This document shows positions 9,508 to 18,769 of a DNA stretch of 64,000 nucleotides, one piece after another. The stretch spans positions 249,893 to 313,892 of the forward strand of contig NZ_QSNT01000003.1 in the NCBI RefSeq assembly GCF_009498525.1. The letters are read 5' to 3'. Numbering within the stretch: the first letter of the stretch is position 1; every line of letters starts with the position of its first letter. This stretch comes from Rhizobium sp. ICMP 5592. GTDB lineage: Bacteria > Pseudomonadota > Alphaproteobacteria > Rhizobiales > Rhizobiaceae. Made by a program: the position numbers and the translations under genes. A model generated the notes under the pieces. It was not told the origin of the DNA. It saw only the letters and a program-made list of their open reading frames with translations, and did not search any database.

Positions 9508-10164
9508 CTTCGGCGTTTCTTCCAGGAGACCGCGGACGAAATCGAACATGCCGTGACGACGGTCGCGGCGCAGACGTTCGGCCTTGACGATCGACTGAAC
9601 GGCGTCAAAGGCGGCATTCAGGTCGTCGTTGATGATGACATAGTCATACTCACGCCAATGGGCGATCTCGGATCGCGAATTGGCAAGCCGCGTGGCGATC
9701 ACCTCTTCAGAATCCTCGGCGCGGCGGTGCAGGCGTGATTGCAGCTCCGTCATCGTCGGCGGCAGCACGAAGATGGAGACGACATCGGCGGGCATCTTTT
9801 CCTGAAGCTGCTGTGCACCCTGCCAGTCGATATCGAAGAGCATGTCGCGGCCTTCGGCCATCGCCGTCTCCACCGGCTCGCGTGGCGTGCCGTAGAAATT
9901 GCCATGTACCTCGGCCCATTCGAGCAGGGAATCGGAATCACGAAGCCGCTCAAACTCCCGTTGCGAGACGAAATGATAATGCACGCCGGCGATCTCGCTC
10001 GGCCGACGCTGGCGCGTCGTGACGCTGACGGAAAGGCCGACATGCTTGTCGGTGTCGAGCAGCGTGCGCGCGATCGTCGACTTTCCCGCGCCCGATGGCG
10101 AGGAAATAGCCAGCATTAGCCCCCGGCGGGCAATGGGAATGGATGTGGATGTCGCCGGCTTCAT
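9502..10164 (-). CDS. gmk: Guanylate kinase
   Basis: Gmk converts GMP to GDP with ATP, an essential nucleotide step. The 220-aa protein has the P-loop [10 protein letters not shown] near residue 22. It also has the GMP-binding region [47 protein letters not shown] and [17 protein letters not shown]. It lies 3 nt after yicC and is the last gene of the minus-strand fab-mltG-yicC-gmk run. Confidence 0.96.
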   Translation of the reverse strand: MKPATSTSIPIARRGLMLAISSPSGAGKSTIARTLLDTDKHVGLSVSVTTRQRRPSEIAGVHYHFVSQREFERLRDSDSLLEWAEVHGNFYGTPREPVETAMAEGRDMLFDIDWQGAQQLQEKMPADVVSIFVLPPTMTELQSRLHRRAEDSEEVIATRLANSRSEIAHWREYDYVIINDDLNAAFDAVQSIVKAERLRRDRRHGMFDFVRGLLEETPKL

Positions 10165-10167
10165 GGC

Positions 10168-11055
10168 CTACTCCAAATTCTGGACTTGTTCGCGGAACTG
10201 GTCGATGACCACTTTCAATTCGATACCGGCGGCGGTCACCGCTGCGGAATTCGACTTCGAACAGATGGTATTCGATTCCCGGTTAAATTCCTGTGCAAGA
10301 AAATCGAGCTTACGCCCGACCGGACCGCCCTTGGCGATGAGCTCGCGAGCAGCCACGACATGCGCCTTCAGCCGGTCGATTTCCTCGCGCAGATCGGCCC
10401 TGGTGGCGATCAGCGCGGCCTCGACATGCAGCCGATCGCGATCGAGGCTGCCGGCACCGTCGAGGAGTATGGAGACCTGAGCGGCAAGCTTCGTGGCAAT
10501 CTCCTGCGGCGAACGCGACGGATCGCGCTCCACCGTTGCCGTCAGCGTCTCGATCGTGGCGACGTGACCGAGCAGGATCTGGCCAAGCGCCCGGCCCTCC
10601 TGGCCGCGCATCTCGCTGAGATCGGCAAGTGCGGCCTTGAGGCCCGCCATGATGTCGGCGTCGCGCGCTGTGAGTGCGTCTTCGCTCTCCTCGGCCTCCT
10701 TGAACTCGACGATCCCTCGGATGCCGAGTAGCGTGTCCAGTCGCAGCGGCGCGGGATCGATGATGCCTGTGAGCTGATCGCGCAGCGCCAGCACGGTCGC
10801 CAGCGCACCTTGATTGACGACGGCCTCGACCCGGCTTTCATCGACGGATACGGAAAGGCCGACCTGAAGATTGCCGCGCGAAAACCTGTCGGTGATCAGC
10901 TTGCGCACATCGGTTTCCAGGCGCTCCAACCCCGGCGGCAGGCGCAGGCGGGCGTCGAGGCCCTTGCCGTTGACCGACCGCAACTCCCATGTCCAGCGAG
11001 AGCGCCCGCTCGTTCCCTCACGCCGGGCAAAACCGGTCATGGACTGCAGCACCAT
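10168..11055 (-). CDS. yicC: YicC family protein (endoribonuclease-like)
   Basis: A 295-aa YicC protein. The family has an N-terminal YicC-like domain and a C-terminal DUF1732 domain; E. coli YicC has been described as an endoribonuclease. The N-terminus MVLQSMTGFARREG and the segment LRSVNGKGLDARLRLP are diagnostic, as is the C-terminal KLDFLAQEFNRESNTICSKSNS. GGAGG stands upstream of the ATG. It is directly upstream of gmk, which is its common neighbour in proteobacteria. Confidence 0.93.
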   Translation of the reverse strand: MVLQSMTGFARREGTSGRSRWTWELRSVNGKGLDARLRLPPGLERLETDVRKLITDRFSRGNLQVGLSVSVDESRVEAVVNQGALATVLALRDQLTGIIDPAPLRLDTLLGIRGIVEFKEAEESEDALTARDADIMAGLKAALADLSEMRGQEGRALGQILLGHVATIETLTATVERDPSRSPQEIATKLAAQVSILLDGAGSLDRDRLHVEAALIATRADLREEIDRLKAHVVAARELIAKGGPVGRKLDFLAQEFNRESNTICSKSNSAAVTAAGIELKVVIDQFREQVQNLE

Positions 11056-11163
11056 GCAAGCCTCCGATGATTCTAGTCCGCATCCACCGAAAATCGGTGC
11101 ATTGCGGACGAATATAAAGTGAGTCCGCCCGTGCGTCCCATCGAAAGCACGATGCGGTAGGGA

Positions 11164-12381
11164 TCAGTTCGTCTTCTTTTTCTGCTGTGCGCCGGAACCG
11201 GTCGTAGCAGCGCCGCCATCGTCAGGCTGACCGTCGACCGCGATCGCGCTCGGGTCCTCGCCCTTCTCCGCCACAAGCTTGCGCCAGCGCTTGACGTTGG
11301 CATTATGCTCTTCCAGCGTCGCGGCAAAGACATGCCCGCCGGTGCCGTCGGCGACGAAATAGAGGTCCTGCGTCTTCCAGGGGTTGGCAACGGCTTCCAG
11401 CGCATCCCTGCCCGGATTGGCGATCGGCGTCGGCGGCAAGCCCTTGATGATATAGGTGTTGTAGGCTGTCTCTTTCTTCAGATCCGACTGGAAGATCGGC
11501 CGGTCGCTCGGCTTTCCATCACCACCGAAGAGACCGTATATGATCGTCGGGTCGGATTGCAGACGCATGCCCTTGCCAATGCGGTTCAGGAAGACGGAGG
11601 CGACATGGGCGCGCTCATCCGCCAGACCGGTTTCCTTTTCGACGATCGAAGCGAGCGTCACGAATTCCTGCTTGTTGGCAAGCGTGAGGTTCGGATCGCG
11701 CTTCTGCCAGATTTGATCGACCAGCTTTTCCTGCGCGCCCGCCATCTGCTGGACGATCTCCGTCCGCTTGGTGCCGCGCGTGAATTTATAGGTGTCGGGC
11801 CGCAGGCTGCCTTCAGCCGGCAGTGCCGATGGCAATTCGCCTTCCAGCACCGGGTCGGCCTGCAGCTTGTTGAATATCTGGCGCACGGTCAGCCCTTCCG
11901 GCAGGGTGACGGAATAAAGGATCGACTTGCCGGATTTCAGCAGCTCCATAATGTCCTTCATGGACGCGCCGGCCTTGATTTCATATTCGCCGGACCGCAG
12001 GGTCTCGCCATCATGCAGATAGGTGGCTGTCATATAGCGGAAGACGCGGGCGTCGGAGATGAGGTTGTTGGCCTCCAGTCGATTGGAGATTTCGGCAAGG
12101 CCCGCGCCGCTGCGCACGATGAAGTTGCTGTTGGTCGCCAGCGGGCCGGGGCTCTGATAGGCGGAGATGGCGTAATAGGCACCGATGACCGCGAGAGCGA
12201 TGACGAAGACCACCAGCGTCATCAGAAAGTTCAGAAAGATCACCATCTGGCTGCGGGCTTTGCGGGAGCGCTTCGGCGGATCCGGAACACGCTCCGGACG
12301 CAGCGCCTCGTTGGCCGATTTCGGGATGATCGGCCCCTTCTGCCCGTTCGGAGTTCCGTTGCTCTGATTCGTATCGCTCAC
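11164..12381 (-). CDS. mltG: Endolytic murein transglycosylase MltG
   Basis: MltG cleaves nascent glycan strands and is thought to end peptidoglycan polymerisation. The protein (about 405 aa) has a disordered basic N-terminus, one membrane anchor (MVIFLNFLMTLVVFVIALAVIGAYY), a LysM-like portion, then the YceG catalytic domain. That domain contains the Glu-bearing LASIVEKETG, MRLQSDPTIIYGLFGG and NTYIIKGLPPTPIANPG. I prefer GTG at 12381 (SDTNQ...) because AAGGGA sits ahead of it; ATG at 12396 is the alternative. It follows fabF in the fatty-acid operon, which links membrane and wall growth. Confidence 0.93.
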   Translation of the reverse strand: MSDTNQSNGTPNGQKGPIIPKSANEALRPERVPDPPKRSRKARSQMVIFLNFLMTLVVFVIALAVIGAYYAISAYQSPGPLATNSNFIVRSGAGLAEISNRLEANNLISDARVFRYMTATYLHDGETLRSGEYEIKAGASMKDIMELLKSGKSILYSVTLPEGLTVRQIFNKLQADPVLEGELPSALPAEGSLRPDTYKFTRGTKRTEIVQQMAGAQEKLVDQIWQKRDPNLTLANKQEFVTLASIVEKETGLADERAHVASVFLNRIGKGMRLQSDPTIIYGLFGGDGKPSDRPIFQSDLKKETAYNTYIIKGLPPTPIANPGRDALEAVANPWKTQDLYFVADGTGGHVFAATLEEHNANVKRWRKLVAEKGEDPSAIAVDGQPDDGGAATTGSGAQQKKKTN

Positions 12382-12452
12382 CGGCAATCCCTTCATTTTG
12401 TCGTCGCCTGCTGTTTGGCCAAGCAATGCGGCAAAAAGCAGGTTCTGGAAAC

Positions 12453-12480
12453 AAAGCGGAGCTCGGTGGAGCTCCGCTTT
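12453..12480 (-). terminator. Hairpin between fabF and mltG
   Basis: A perfect 12-bp stem (AAAGCGGAGCTC at 12453-12464, GAGCTCCGCTTT at 12469-12480) with a 4-nt loop. On the minus strand it is followed by TTTGTTT, so it resembles an intrinsic terminator or attenuator inside the fab-mltG run. It could set a lower level for mltG-yicC-gmk. Confidence 0.7.
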
Positions 12481-12601
12481 CGACCGATCAGACATTACCG
12501 CGAACGCATCTGCGATACGTGAAAGACGCGGTAACATTCAAGGGCGGCGCAAAACCTTGCCGAAAAGCACCTCCGCCTTTCGGACTTATATGCGCAGTTT
12601 A

Positions 12602-13864
12602 TTATGCCTGATAGCGCCGCAGGACAAGCGACGCGTTCGTACCGCCGAACCCGAAGGAGTTCGACAATGCGACGTTGATCTCCCGCTTGCGGGCCTTGTG
12701 CGGGACGAGATCGATCACCGTCTCGCGCTCCGGATTGTCCAGGTTCAGCGTCGGTGGCGCAATATTGTCGCGAATGGCGAGCGCGGAGAAGATCGCCTCG
12801 ATCGCGCCGGCGGCCCCCAGGAGATGGCCGGTCGCCGACTTGGTCGAAGACATCGAGATCCTGGACGCGGCGTCGCCGACCAGCCGCTCGACGGAGCCGA
12901 GCTCGATCGTGTCCGCCATGGTTGAGGTGCCATGTGCGTTGATATAGTCGACATCAGCCGGTGTCAGGCCGGCACGCTTCAGGGCCGACGTCATGCAACG
13001 GAACGCACCCTCGCCATCCGAGGATGGCGCGGTGATGTGATAGGCGTCGCCGGAAAGACCGTAGCCGACCACTTCGGCGTAGATCTTGGCGCCGCGCGCC
13101 TTGGCATGTTCCAGTTCTTCCAGAACGACGATGCCGGCGCCCTCGCCCATGACGAAGCCATCACGGTCACGGTCGTAGGGACGTGATGCCTTCTGTGGAT
13201 TGTCATTATATTCCGTCGACAGCGCCTTGCAGGCGGCGAAGCCGGCAAGCGAGATACGGCAGACCGGAGCTTCGGCGCCGCCGGCGACCATGACGTCGGC
13301 ATCGCCGAGCATGATCAGGCGGGCCGCATCGCCGATGGCGTGCGCGCCGGTCGAACAGGCCGTGACGACGGCGTGGTTCGGACCGCGCAGCTTGTGGCGG
13401 ATCGAAACCTGGCCGGAAACGAGGTTGATGAGGCGTCCGGGGATGAAGAAGGGCGAAATGCGCCGCGGACCCTTGTCGCGCAGCGTATAGCCGGCCTCGA
13501 CAATGCCTTCGAGACCACCAATGCCAGAGCCGATCATGACACCGGTCGCGATCTGGTCTTCATCCGAGGTCGGATGCCAGCCGGCATCAGCCAGCGCCAT
13601 GTCGGCCGCGGCCATGCCGTAGATGATGAAAGGATCGACCTTGCGCTGTTCCTTGGGCTCCATCCAGTCGTCGGCATTGAAGGTGCCGTCGCTGCCATCG
13701 CCGACCGGAACGCGGCAAGCAATCTTTGCGGGGAGGTCTTCGACCTCGAATTCCGTTACCAGACGCGCGCCGTTGTGTCCGGCGATCAAGCGCGACCAGG
13801 ACACCTCCGTGCCACAGCCCAAAGGTGATACCATGCCGGTACCCGTGATAACGACACGTCTCAT
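12602..13864 (-). CDS. fabF: 3-oxoacyl-[acyl-carrier-protein] synthase II
   Basis: FabF (KAS II) condenses malonyl-ACP with acyl-ACP in fatty-acid elongation. The 420-aa protein has the full catalytic triad: C170 in TACSTGAHAI, H311 in NAHGTSTMADTIE and H347 in TKSATGHLLGAAGA. The C-terminal SNSFGFGGTNASLVL is typical. It follows acpP by about 110 nt, and a hairpin lies between it and mltG. Confidence 0.97.
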   Translation of the reverse strand: MRRVVITGTGMVSPLGCGTEVSWSRLIAGHNGARLVTEFEVEDLPAKIACRVPVGDGSDGTFNADDWMEPKEQRKVDPFIIYGMAAADMALADAGWHPTSDEDQIATGVMIGSGIGGLEGIVEAGYTLRDKGPRRISPFFIPGRLINLVSGQVSIRHKLRGPNHAVVTACSTGAHAIGDAARLIMLGDADVMVAGGAEAPVCRISLAGFAACKALSTEYNDNPQKASRPYDRDRDGFVMGEGAGIVVLEELEHAKARGAKIYAEVVGYGLSGDAYHITAPSSDGEGAFRCMTSALKRAGLTPADVDYINAHGTSTMADTIELGSVERLVGDAASRISMSSTKSATGHLLGAAGAIEAIFSALAIRDNIAPPTLNLDNPERETVIDLVPHKARKREINVALSNSFGFGGTNASLVLRRYQA

Positions 13865-13975
13865 CGCCTGCAGACCCCCGTCCTCTTATGCCATGCGTAT
13901 GAATAGAAAGCGCCCGGCATCGCCGGACGAAATAGGGCGGACTCAGAGAGCCCGCCCATCACAAAGTGCAAATGA

Positions 13976-14212
13976 TTAGGCCTGGGCCTTTTCAATGAAC
14001 TTTACCGCGTCGCCGACCGTCAGGATCGAGTCAGCAGCGTCATCGGGAATTTCAACGCCGAATTCTTCTTCGAAAGCCATGACCAGTTCGACAGTGTCGA
14101 GCGAGTCAGCGCCGAGGTCGTCGATGAAGCTAGCGCCTTCAACAACCTTGTCGGCGTCAACGCCAAGATGATCAATAACAATTTTCTTTACGCGTTCTGC
14201 GATATCGCTCAT
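13976..14212 (-). CDS. acpP: Acyl carrier protein
   Basis: The 78-aa acyl carrier protein holds growing acyl chains on 4'-phosphopantetheine. The attachment site is S37 in [12 protein letters not shown]. The protein is strongly acidic, as expected. GAGGAAA precedes the ATG with good spacing. Confidence 0.98.
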   Translation of the reverse strand: MSDIAERVKKIVIDHLGVDADKVVEGASFIDDLGADSLDTVELVMAFEEEFGVEIPDDAADSILTVGDAVKFIEKAQA

Positions 14213-14502
14213 GTCGGTTTCCTCGACCTTATATCCTGATCAGAATGTCGTTTGACATCCCTACCCTGTTCAAAGCCTGCAACGCCCCTATTGGCGCCGC
14301 TGGCAAATCTGTTCAACCCCGCCCTGAGATCCAGCCCAGCCGCCTTATACGCGGCGCGGTCCTTCTGCATTTTCGGGGCGACTGTTCACAGTCATGGCCC
14401 GCTTAACACGGTTTAAGTCCGTCGCAAAGCCAGAAAATCGCCGGTTCTGCGTTGCTCAACATGCTATTGGAGGGAAAATTCCCGCCAACGGACTTTTCCA
14501 TT
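14213..14502 (-). promoter_or_regulatory. 290-nt spacer between fabG and acpP
   Basis: No gene is visible here. The spacer is much longer than others in this operon, so it probably carries a separate strong acpP promoter. Near the fabG end it contains CTTAA-N6-TTAAG (about 14402-14417) and a 12-bp palindrome GGGAAAATTCCC. I cannot point to a convincing -35/-10 pair. Confidence 0.4.
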
Positions 14503-15240
14503 TCAGATCATCGCCATGCCGCCGTTGACGTGAATCGTCTGGCCGGTGACGTAGCTCGCCTCGGAGGAAGCGAGATAAGCGACGGCGGATGCGACTTCGG
14601 CGCCGTTGCCCATGCGCTTCATGGGAATGGCACCCATGATCGCTTCCTTCTGCTTGTCGTTGAGCTTGCCGGTCATGGCGCTCTCGATGAAGCCGGGAGC
14701 GACGCAATTGACCGTCACGTTGCGGGTTGCAATTTCCTGCGCCAGCGACTTGGTGAAGCCGACCATGCCGGCCTTGGCGGCACAGTAGTTGGCTTGGCCG
14801 GGATTGCCGACGACGCCGACGACGGAGGTGATGTTGATAATGCGGCCATAGCGGCGGCGCATCATCGGATGGGTCAGCTCCCGCGTCAGGAGGAAGACGG
14901 AGGTGAGATCGACCTCCAGCACGCTATCCCAGTCTTCGTCGCTCATGCGTACGAAAAGACCGTCCTTGGTGATGCCGGCATTGTTGACCAGGATATCGAC
15001 GCCGCCGAGCTCCTCTTCCGCCTTGACGCCAAGCGCCTTGACCTCTTCGCGATTGGACAGGTTGGCCGGGAAGATCTTGACGCGGTCGCCAAGGTCGGCA
15101 GCGAGCGCCTCGAGCTTCTCGACGCGGGTACCGTGCAGGCCGACGATGGCGCCCTGCTTGTGCAGCAGCCTTGCGATCTCTTCGCCGATACCACCCGAAG
15201 CACCGGTTACCAGGGCCTTGCGGCCGGTCAAATCAAGCAT
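14503..15240 (-). CDS. fabG: 3-oxoacyl-[acyl-carrier-protein] reductase
   Basis: FabG reduces 3-ketoacyl-ACP with NADPH. The 245-aa short-chain dehydrogenase shows the cofactor motif TGASGGIGE (12-20), NNAG in ILVNNAGITKDG, and the Ser-Tyr-Lys triad in NITSVVGVVGNPGQANYCAAKAGM. The tail YVTGQTIHVNGGMAMI is classic FabG. GAGGAA precedes the ATG. It lies 26 nt after fabD. Confidence 0.97.
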   Translation of the reverse strand: MLDLTGRKALVTGASGGIGEEIARLLHKQGAIVGLHGTRVEKLEALAADLGDRVKIFPANLSNREEVKALGVKAEEELGGVDILVNNAGITKDGLFVRMSDEDWDSVLEVDLTSVFLLTRELTHPMMRRRYGRIINITSVVGVVGNPGQANYCAAKAGMVGFTKSLAQEIATRNVTVNCVAPGFIESAMTGKLNDKQKEAIMGAIPMKRMGNGAEVASAVAYLASSEASYVTGQTIHVNGGMAMI

Positions 15241-15266
15241 GTGGTGTTCCTCGTTCCGTAATATTT

Positions 15267-16208
15267 TTAAAGCAGGCTTGTCAGCGCGGTATCGATATCG
15301 GCGGCCGAATTCACTGCAATGCCGTTCATCGATTTGTCGATGCGCCGCGCAAGTCCCGTCAGCACCTTGCCGGCGCCGATCTCATACAATGTTGTCACGT
15401 TATGGCTGGCGAACCACTCCACTGTCTCGCGCCAGCGCACCTGGCCGGTGACCTGCTCCACCAGCAGATTGGCGATTTCGCCGGCATCCGTGACCGGAGC
15501 AGCGCGAACGTTGGCGATGAGCGGCACGATCGGATTGGATTTCGCGACGTCGGCGAGTGCCGCGCGCATCGCCTCGGCGGCGGGCGCCATCAGCGAGGAA
15601 TGGAAGGGCGCGGAGACCGGCAGCAGGATGGCGCGCTTGGCACCCTTGGCGGTTGCCAGTTCGGCGGCCTTCTCGACCGGGGCCTTCTCGCCGGAAATGA
15701 CGATCTGGCCGCCGCCATTGTCGTTAGCGATCTGGCAGGCGCCGAGGACCGACGCCTCCGTGCAGACCGCGACGACATCGGCATGTTCGAGGCCGATGAT
15801 TGCCGCCATGGCGCCGACGCCAACCGGAACCGCCGCTTGCATGGCATTGCCGCGGATGCGCAGCAGCCGCGCCGTGTCGGCAAGCGAGAACGTGCCGGCG
15901 GCACAGAGCGCCGAATATTCACCGAGCGAATGACCCGCGACATAGGCGACCTTGCTCTTCAGATCGAGGCCGCGTGCCTGCAGAACGCGGATGACGGCGA
16001 TCGACACGGCCATCAGCGCCGGCTGGGCGTTCGCCGTCAGCGTCAGCTTGTCCTCAGGACCGTTGAAGATGACGTCGGAAAGCTTTTCACCGAGCGCTTC
16101 GTCAACTTCCTCAAAGACGGCACGCGCTTCGGCGAAATTGTCTGCGAGGTCCTTGCCCATGCCGACAGTTTGGCTGCCCTGGCCGGGAAATGTGAAAGCT
16201 ACAGTCAT
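15267..16208 (-). CDS. fabD: Malonyl-CoA:ACP transacylase
   Basis: FabD loads malonyl groups onto ACP. The 313-aa protein begins MTVAFTFPGQGSQTVGMGKDL and has the nucleophile S94 in AGHSLGEYSAL, with QPALMAVSIAVI and the catalytic His region SAPFHSSLM. I chose ATG 16208 with AGGAAG upstream; an upstream start at 16244 would add 12 unfamily-like residues. It is the first gene of the minus-strand operon fabD-fabG-acpP-fabF-mltG-yicC-gmk. Confidence 0.96.
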   Translation of the reverse strand: MTVAFTFPGQGSQTVGMGKDLADNFAEARAVFEEVDEALGEKLSDVIFNGPEDKLTLTANAQPALMAVSIAVIRVLQARGLDLKSKVAYVAGHSLGEYSALCAAGTFSLADTARLLRIRGNAMQAAVPVGVGAMAAIIGLEHADVVAVCTEASVLGACQIANDNGGGQIVISGEKAPVEKAAELATAKGAKRAILLPVSAPFHSSLMAPAAEAMRAALADVAKSNPIVPLIANVRAAPVTDAGEIANLLVEQVTGQVRWRETVEWFASHNVTTLYEIGAGKVLTGLARRIDKSMNGIAVNSAADIDTALTSLL

Positions 16209-16239
16209 TATATTAGGCTTCCTATGGGGTCGTTTCGTT

Positions 16240-16269
16240 CCCAAATGACATTGTTTGCGGTGGAGTCAA
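16240..16269 (-). promoter_or_regulatory. Candidate promoter for the fab operon
   Basis: TTGACT on the minus strand (16269-16264) is a good sigma-70 -35. About 16-17 nt downstream lies a CATTTG/ATTTGG -10-like element of poor match. Position about 40-60 nt upstream of fabD makes it reasonable. No operator was recognised. Confidence 0.4.
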
Positions 16270-16403
16270 TAGCGCAAGCCCTGTAGCCAACGGCTTTTGC
16301 GACTGCGAAATGCGTCAATTTTCTTCTTGCGCTTGCTCAATTCGAGCCTAAATTCGCTCGACCTTCCCCTTAGAGACGTTCCTGTTATCCGCAAGGTTTT
16401 CCC

Positions 16404-17447
16404 ATGAAGTATAAGAATTTAGGCCGCACCGACATTTCCGTTTCGCAGATTTGCCTGGGCACGATGACCTGGGGCACGCAGAACAGCGAGGCCGAGGCGC
16501 ACGAGCAGATGGATTACGCCCTGCAAAAGGGCGTGAATTTCTTCGATACCGCCGAAATGTACCCGACGACGCCCGTCGGCGCGGAGACTCAAGGCCGCAC
16601 CGAGGAATATATCGGCACCTGGTTCGAAAAGACCGGCAAGCGCAAGGATGTCGTGCTCGCCACCAAGGTTGCCGGCCCCGGCCGCGACTATCTGCGCAGC
16701 GGCCAGGGTGCCGATGCCGCCAATATCCGCGCGGCGATCGACAGCAGCCTGAGGCGGCTGAAGACCGACTATATCGATCTCTACCAGGTGCACTGGCCGA
16801 ACCGCGGCCACTTCCACTTCCGCCAGAACTGGCACTACAACCCCTTCACCCAGGATCGGGAGAAGGTGGCCGCAAATATCACCGACATCCTGGAGACGAT
16901 GGGCGAGCTGGTGAAGGCCGGCAAGATCCGAGCACTTGGCCTTTCCAACGAAACGACCTGGGGCATCCAGAAATATCTGACGCTCGCCGAGCAGAAGAGC
17001 CTGCCGCGTGTCGTCTCGACGCAGAATGAATACAACCTGCTCTACCGGCACTTCGATCTCGATCTCGCCGAGTTGTCGCATCATGAGGATGTCGGCCTTC
17101 TCGCCTATTCCCCGCTCGCCGGCGGTATCCTCAGCGGCAAATATGTCGGCGGCGCACGGCCGGCCGGCTCGCGCGGCTCCATCAACCATGACATCGGCGG
17201 CCGCCTGCAGCCGCTGCAGGAACCGGCGGTCAAAGCTTATCTCGAGATCGCCGCCAGGCACAATCTCGACCCGTCCAAGCTGGCGATCGCCTATTGTCTC
17301 ACCAAGCCCTTCATGGCCTCCGTCATCATCGGCGCAACGTCGATTGCCCAACTCGAAACCGATATCGGCGCAGCCTATGTGAGGCTGTCGGCAGACGTAT
17401 TGGCGGAGATCGAAAAAGTGCATCGGGTGTATCCGCTGCCGATGTAA
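16404..17447 (+). CDS. Aldo/keto reductase, Tas-like
   Basis: A 347-aa NADPH-dependent aldo-keto reductase with a TIM-barrel fold, close in pattern to E. coli Tas. The N-terminus MKYKNLGRTDISVSQICLGTMTWGTQNSEAEAHEQMDYAL, the catalytic Asp/Tyr in FFDTAEMYP, the Lys in VLATKVAGPGRDY and the His in LYQVHWPNRG are all visible. The cofactor-phosphate site is SVIIGATSIAQLETDI. The physiological substrate is unknown. It is divergent from fabD and stands alone, with a 196-nt gap before the FkbM gene. Confidence 0.92.
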   Translation: MKYKNLGRTDISVSQICLGTMTWGTQNSEAEAHEQMDYALQKGVNFFDTAEMYPTTPVGAETQGRTEEYIGTWFEKTGKRKDVVLATKVAGPGRDYLRSGQGADAANIRAAIDSSLRRLKTDYIDLYQVHWPNRGHFHFRQNWHYNPFTQDREKVAANITDILETMGELVKAGKIRALGLSNETTWGIQKYLTLAEQKSLPRVVSTQNEYNLLYRHFDLDLAELSHHEDVGLLAYSPLAGGILSGKYVGGARPAGSRGSINHDIGGRLQPLQEPAVKAYLEIAARHNLDPSKLAIAYCLTKPFMASVIIGATSIAQLETDIGAAYVRLSADVLAEIEKVHRVYPLPM

Positions 17448-17643
17448 TCTCCAGGGATAAGGCGCCTTGCCCGTTTTCGGGCGAGGTGCAACGACGGCCT
17501 TGGACCATGATAGTTGTCAGGCTGATTTTGCGCTGCGCACGCTATGAGAGCTGCCCGTACGCCGATCATCGCGCATAAGTATTGATCGATACGTAAAGTT
17601 ACTTTAGTCTGATCTGACTTATAATCTCATCTGGATAGTCAGA

Positions 17644-18477
17644 ATGTTCGATGTAAGAAAACTTACTTTTTCCAGCATGGCAGCTATTTTCGATAGATTT
17701 CATAACAATAAATCTATGCAGAAAATGATATTCAATGCCATTCGTCTGAACCGGCCCCAGATATCAGACATCATCCTAAATGAAGACGTCAGGTTTATCA
17801 GCTATTGCCTAGCTAGGCGCGAGCGGTCCAAGGCTCAAATCATGCAGGATTTGTGGGTCTGTTTTGAACTGTCGGAAAAGAGAAACGGGTTTTTCGTGGA
17901 ATTCGGTTCAACCAATGGACTGAAAAACAGCAATACTTGGCTGCTCGAAAAGAAATTCGACTGGAACGGTATCCTGGCCGAACCCAATCCAATCTGGCAC
18001 GCGGATCTCGCCGCCAACCGAACAGCTTCCATCGAGCACAAATGCGTCTCTTCGAAATCCAACGAGATTGTCACGTTTATCGCGACCGATGAATCCGACC
18101 CCGAGCTGAGCGCAATCGCCGATTTTTCCACGGGCGATCACTTCTCCGACGTTCGCAGCCAGGGAAAGCATATTCAGGTGGAAACCATATCCCTGGACGA
18201 TCTGCTGGAAAAATATAAGGCCCCGCCCACCGTGGACTATCTGTCGATCGACACCGAAGGCAGCGAGCTGGACATATTGTCCGCCTACAGCTTCGACCGC
18301 CAATTCGATCTCATATCGGTGGAGAACAATCCGAAGACGGAAAAAGCGATACAAAGGCTGCTGGAGAGCAAGGGATACGAGAGAGTATTCGAGCAGTTTT
18401 CCCAATGGGACGGCTGGTATGTCTCCGGCAGGCTTCGCGACGGAAAGAAGATCGAGATAGCGGCTCCGTCATCTTGA
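17644..18477 (+). CDS. FkbM family methyltransferase
   Basis: A 277-aa SAM-dependent methyltransferase of the FkbM family, which usually methylates sugar hydroxyls or lipid- and glycan-linked groups. Family signs are FVEFGSTNGLKNSNTWLLEKKFDWNGILAEPNP (SAM site), the central DYLSIDTEGSELDILSAY and LISVENN. The first ~60 residues (MFDVRKLTFSSMAAIFDRF...) are less conserved. Codon use is clearly AT-richer than its neighbours, and the 5' flank is AT-rich as well. It sits alone between a core reductase and the ribosomal operon. These are signs of horizontal acquisition. The acceptor is unknown. Confidence 0.88.
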   Translation: MFDVRKLTFSSMAAIFDRFHNNKSMQKMIFNAIRLNRPQISDIILNEDVRFISYCLARRERSKAQIMQDLWVCFELSEKRNGFFVEFGSTNGLKNSNTWLLEKKFDWNGILAEPNPIWHADLAANRTASIEHKCVSSKSNEIVTFIATDESDPELSAIADFSTGDHFSDVRSQGKHIQVETISLDDLLEKYKAPPTVDYLSIDTEGSELDILSAYSFDRQFDLISVENNPKTEKAIQRLLESKGYERVFEQFSQWDGWYVSGRLRDGKKIEIAAPSS

Positions 18478-18520
18478 GACAGCGCAATTAGTGCCAAAGA
18501 CCGCAATTTCACCCCTCCCC

Positions 18521-18548
18521 TTGCCTTTCCCGCAAAAATCCGTATAAG
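18521..18548 (+). promoter_or_regulatory. Candidate promoter of the rpsF operon
   Basis: TTGCCT (18521-18526), a 16-nt spacer, then TATAAG (18543-18548), about 220 nt upstream of the rpsF ATG. This leaves a long 5' leader. Based on pattern only. Confidence 0.5.
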
Positions 18549-18554
18549 CCGCCC

Positions 18555-18769
18555 TGTTCGCAACCCGGTCTTCTGGCTGGTGGCTGAACGGAGGGCCGGT
18601 TTTCCTTTGGGAGAATCGTCGGAACGGAAGCGTTCCAGCCTCCCGTGTCTCCGCTCTCGACCGTCTCGGAAACGCTTTTCTTGCTTGGGGTTATCCCCCT
18701 CAGGAGCAGTCGTTGAGGCTTAGCCGCCGAATATCGGGTTCAGATCAACGCAAGAAAGGCGAAGCTGTC
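18555..18769 (+). ncRNA. Structured 5' leader of rpsF (possible S6:S18 autoregulatory region)
   Basis: This 200-nt stretch has no gene but carries several foldable elements. GGAACG-GAAG-CGTTCC (18621-18636) is a perfect hairpin with a GNRA-type loop, nested in GGGAG/CTCCC (18609-18613, 18640-18644). GGGG-TTAT-CCCC follows. CCGA-ATA-TCGG (18727-18737) lies just ahead of the rpsF ribosome-binding site. S6:S18 complexes are known to bind a CCG-containing motif in rpsF leaders of many bacteria. Whether this is such a motif is inference. Confidence 0.4.
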
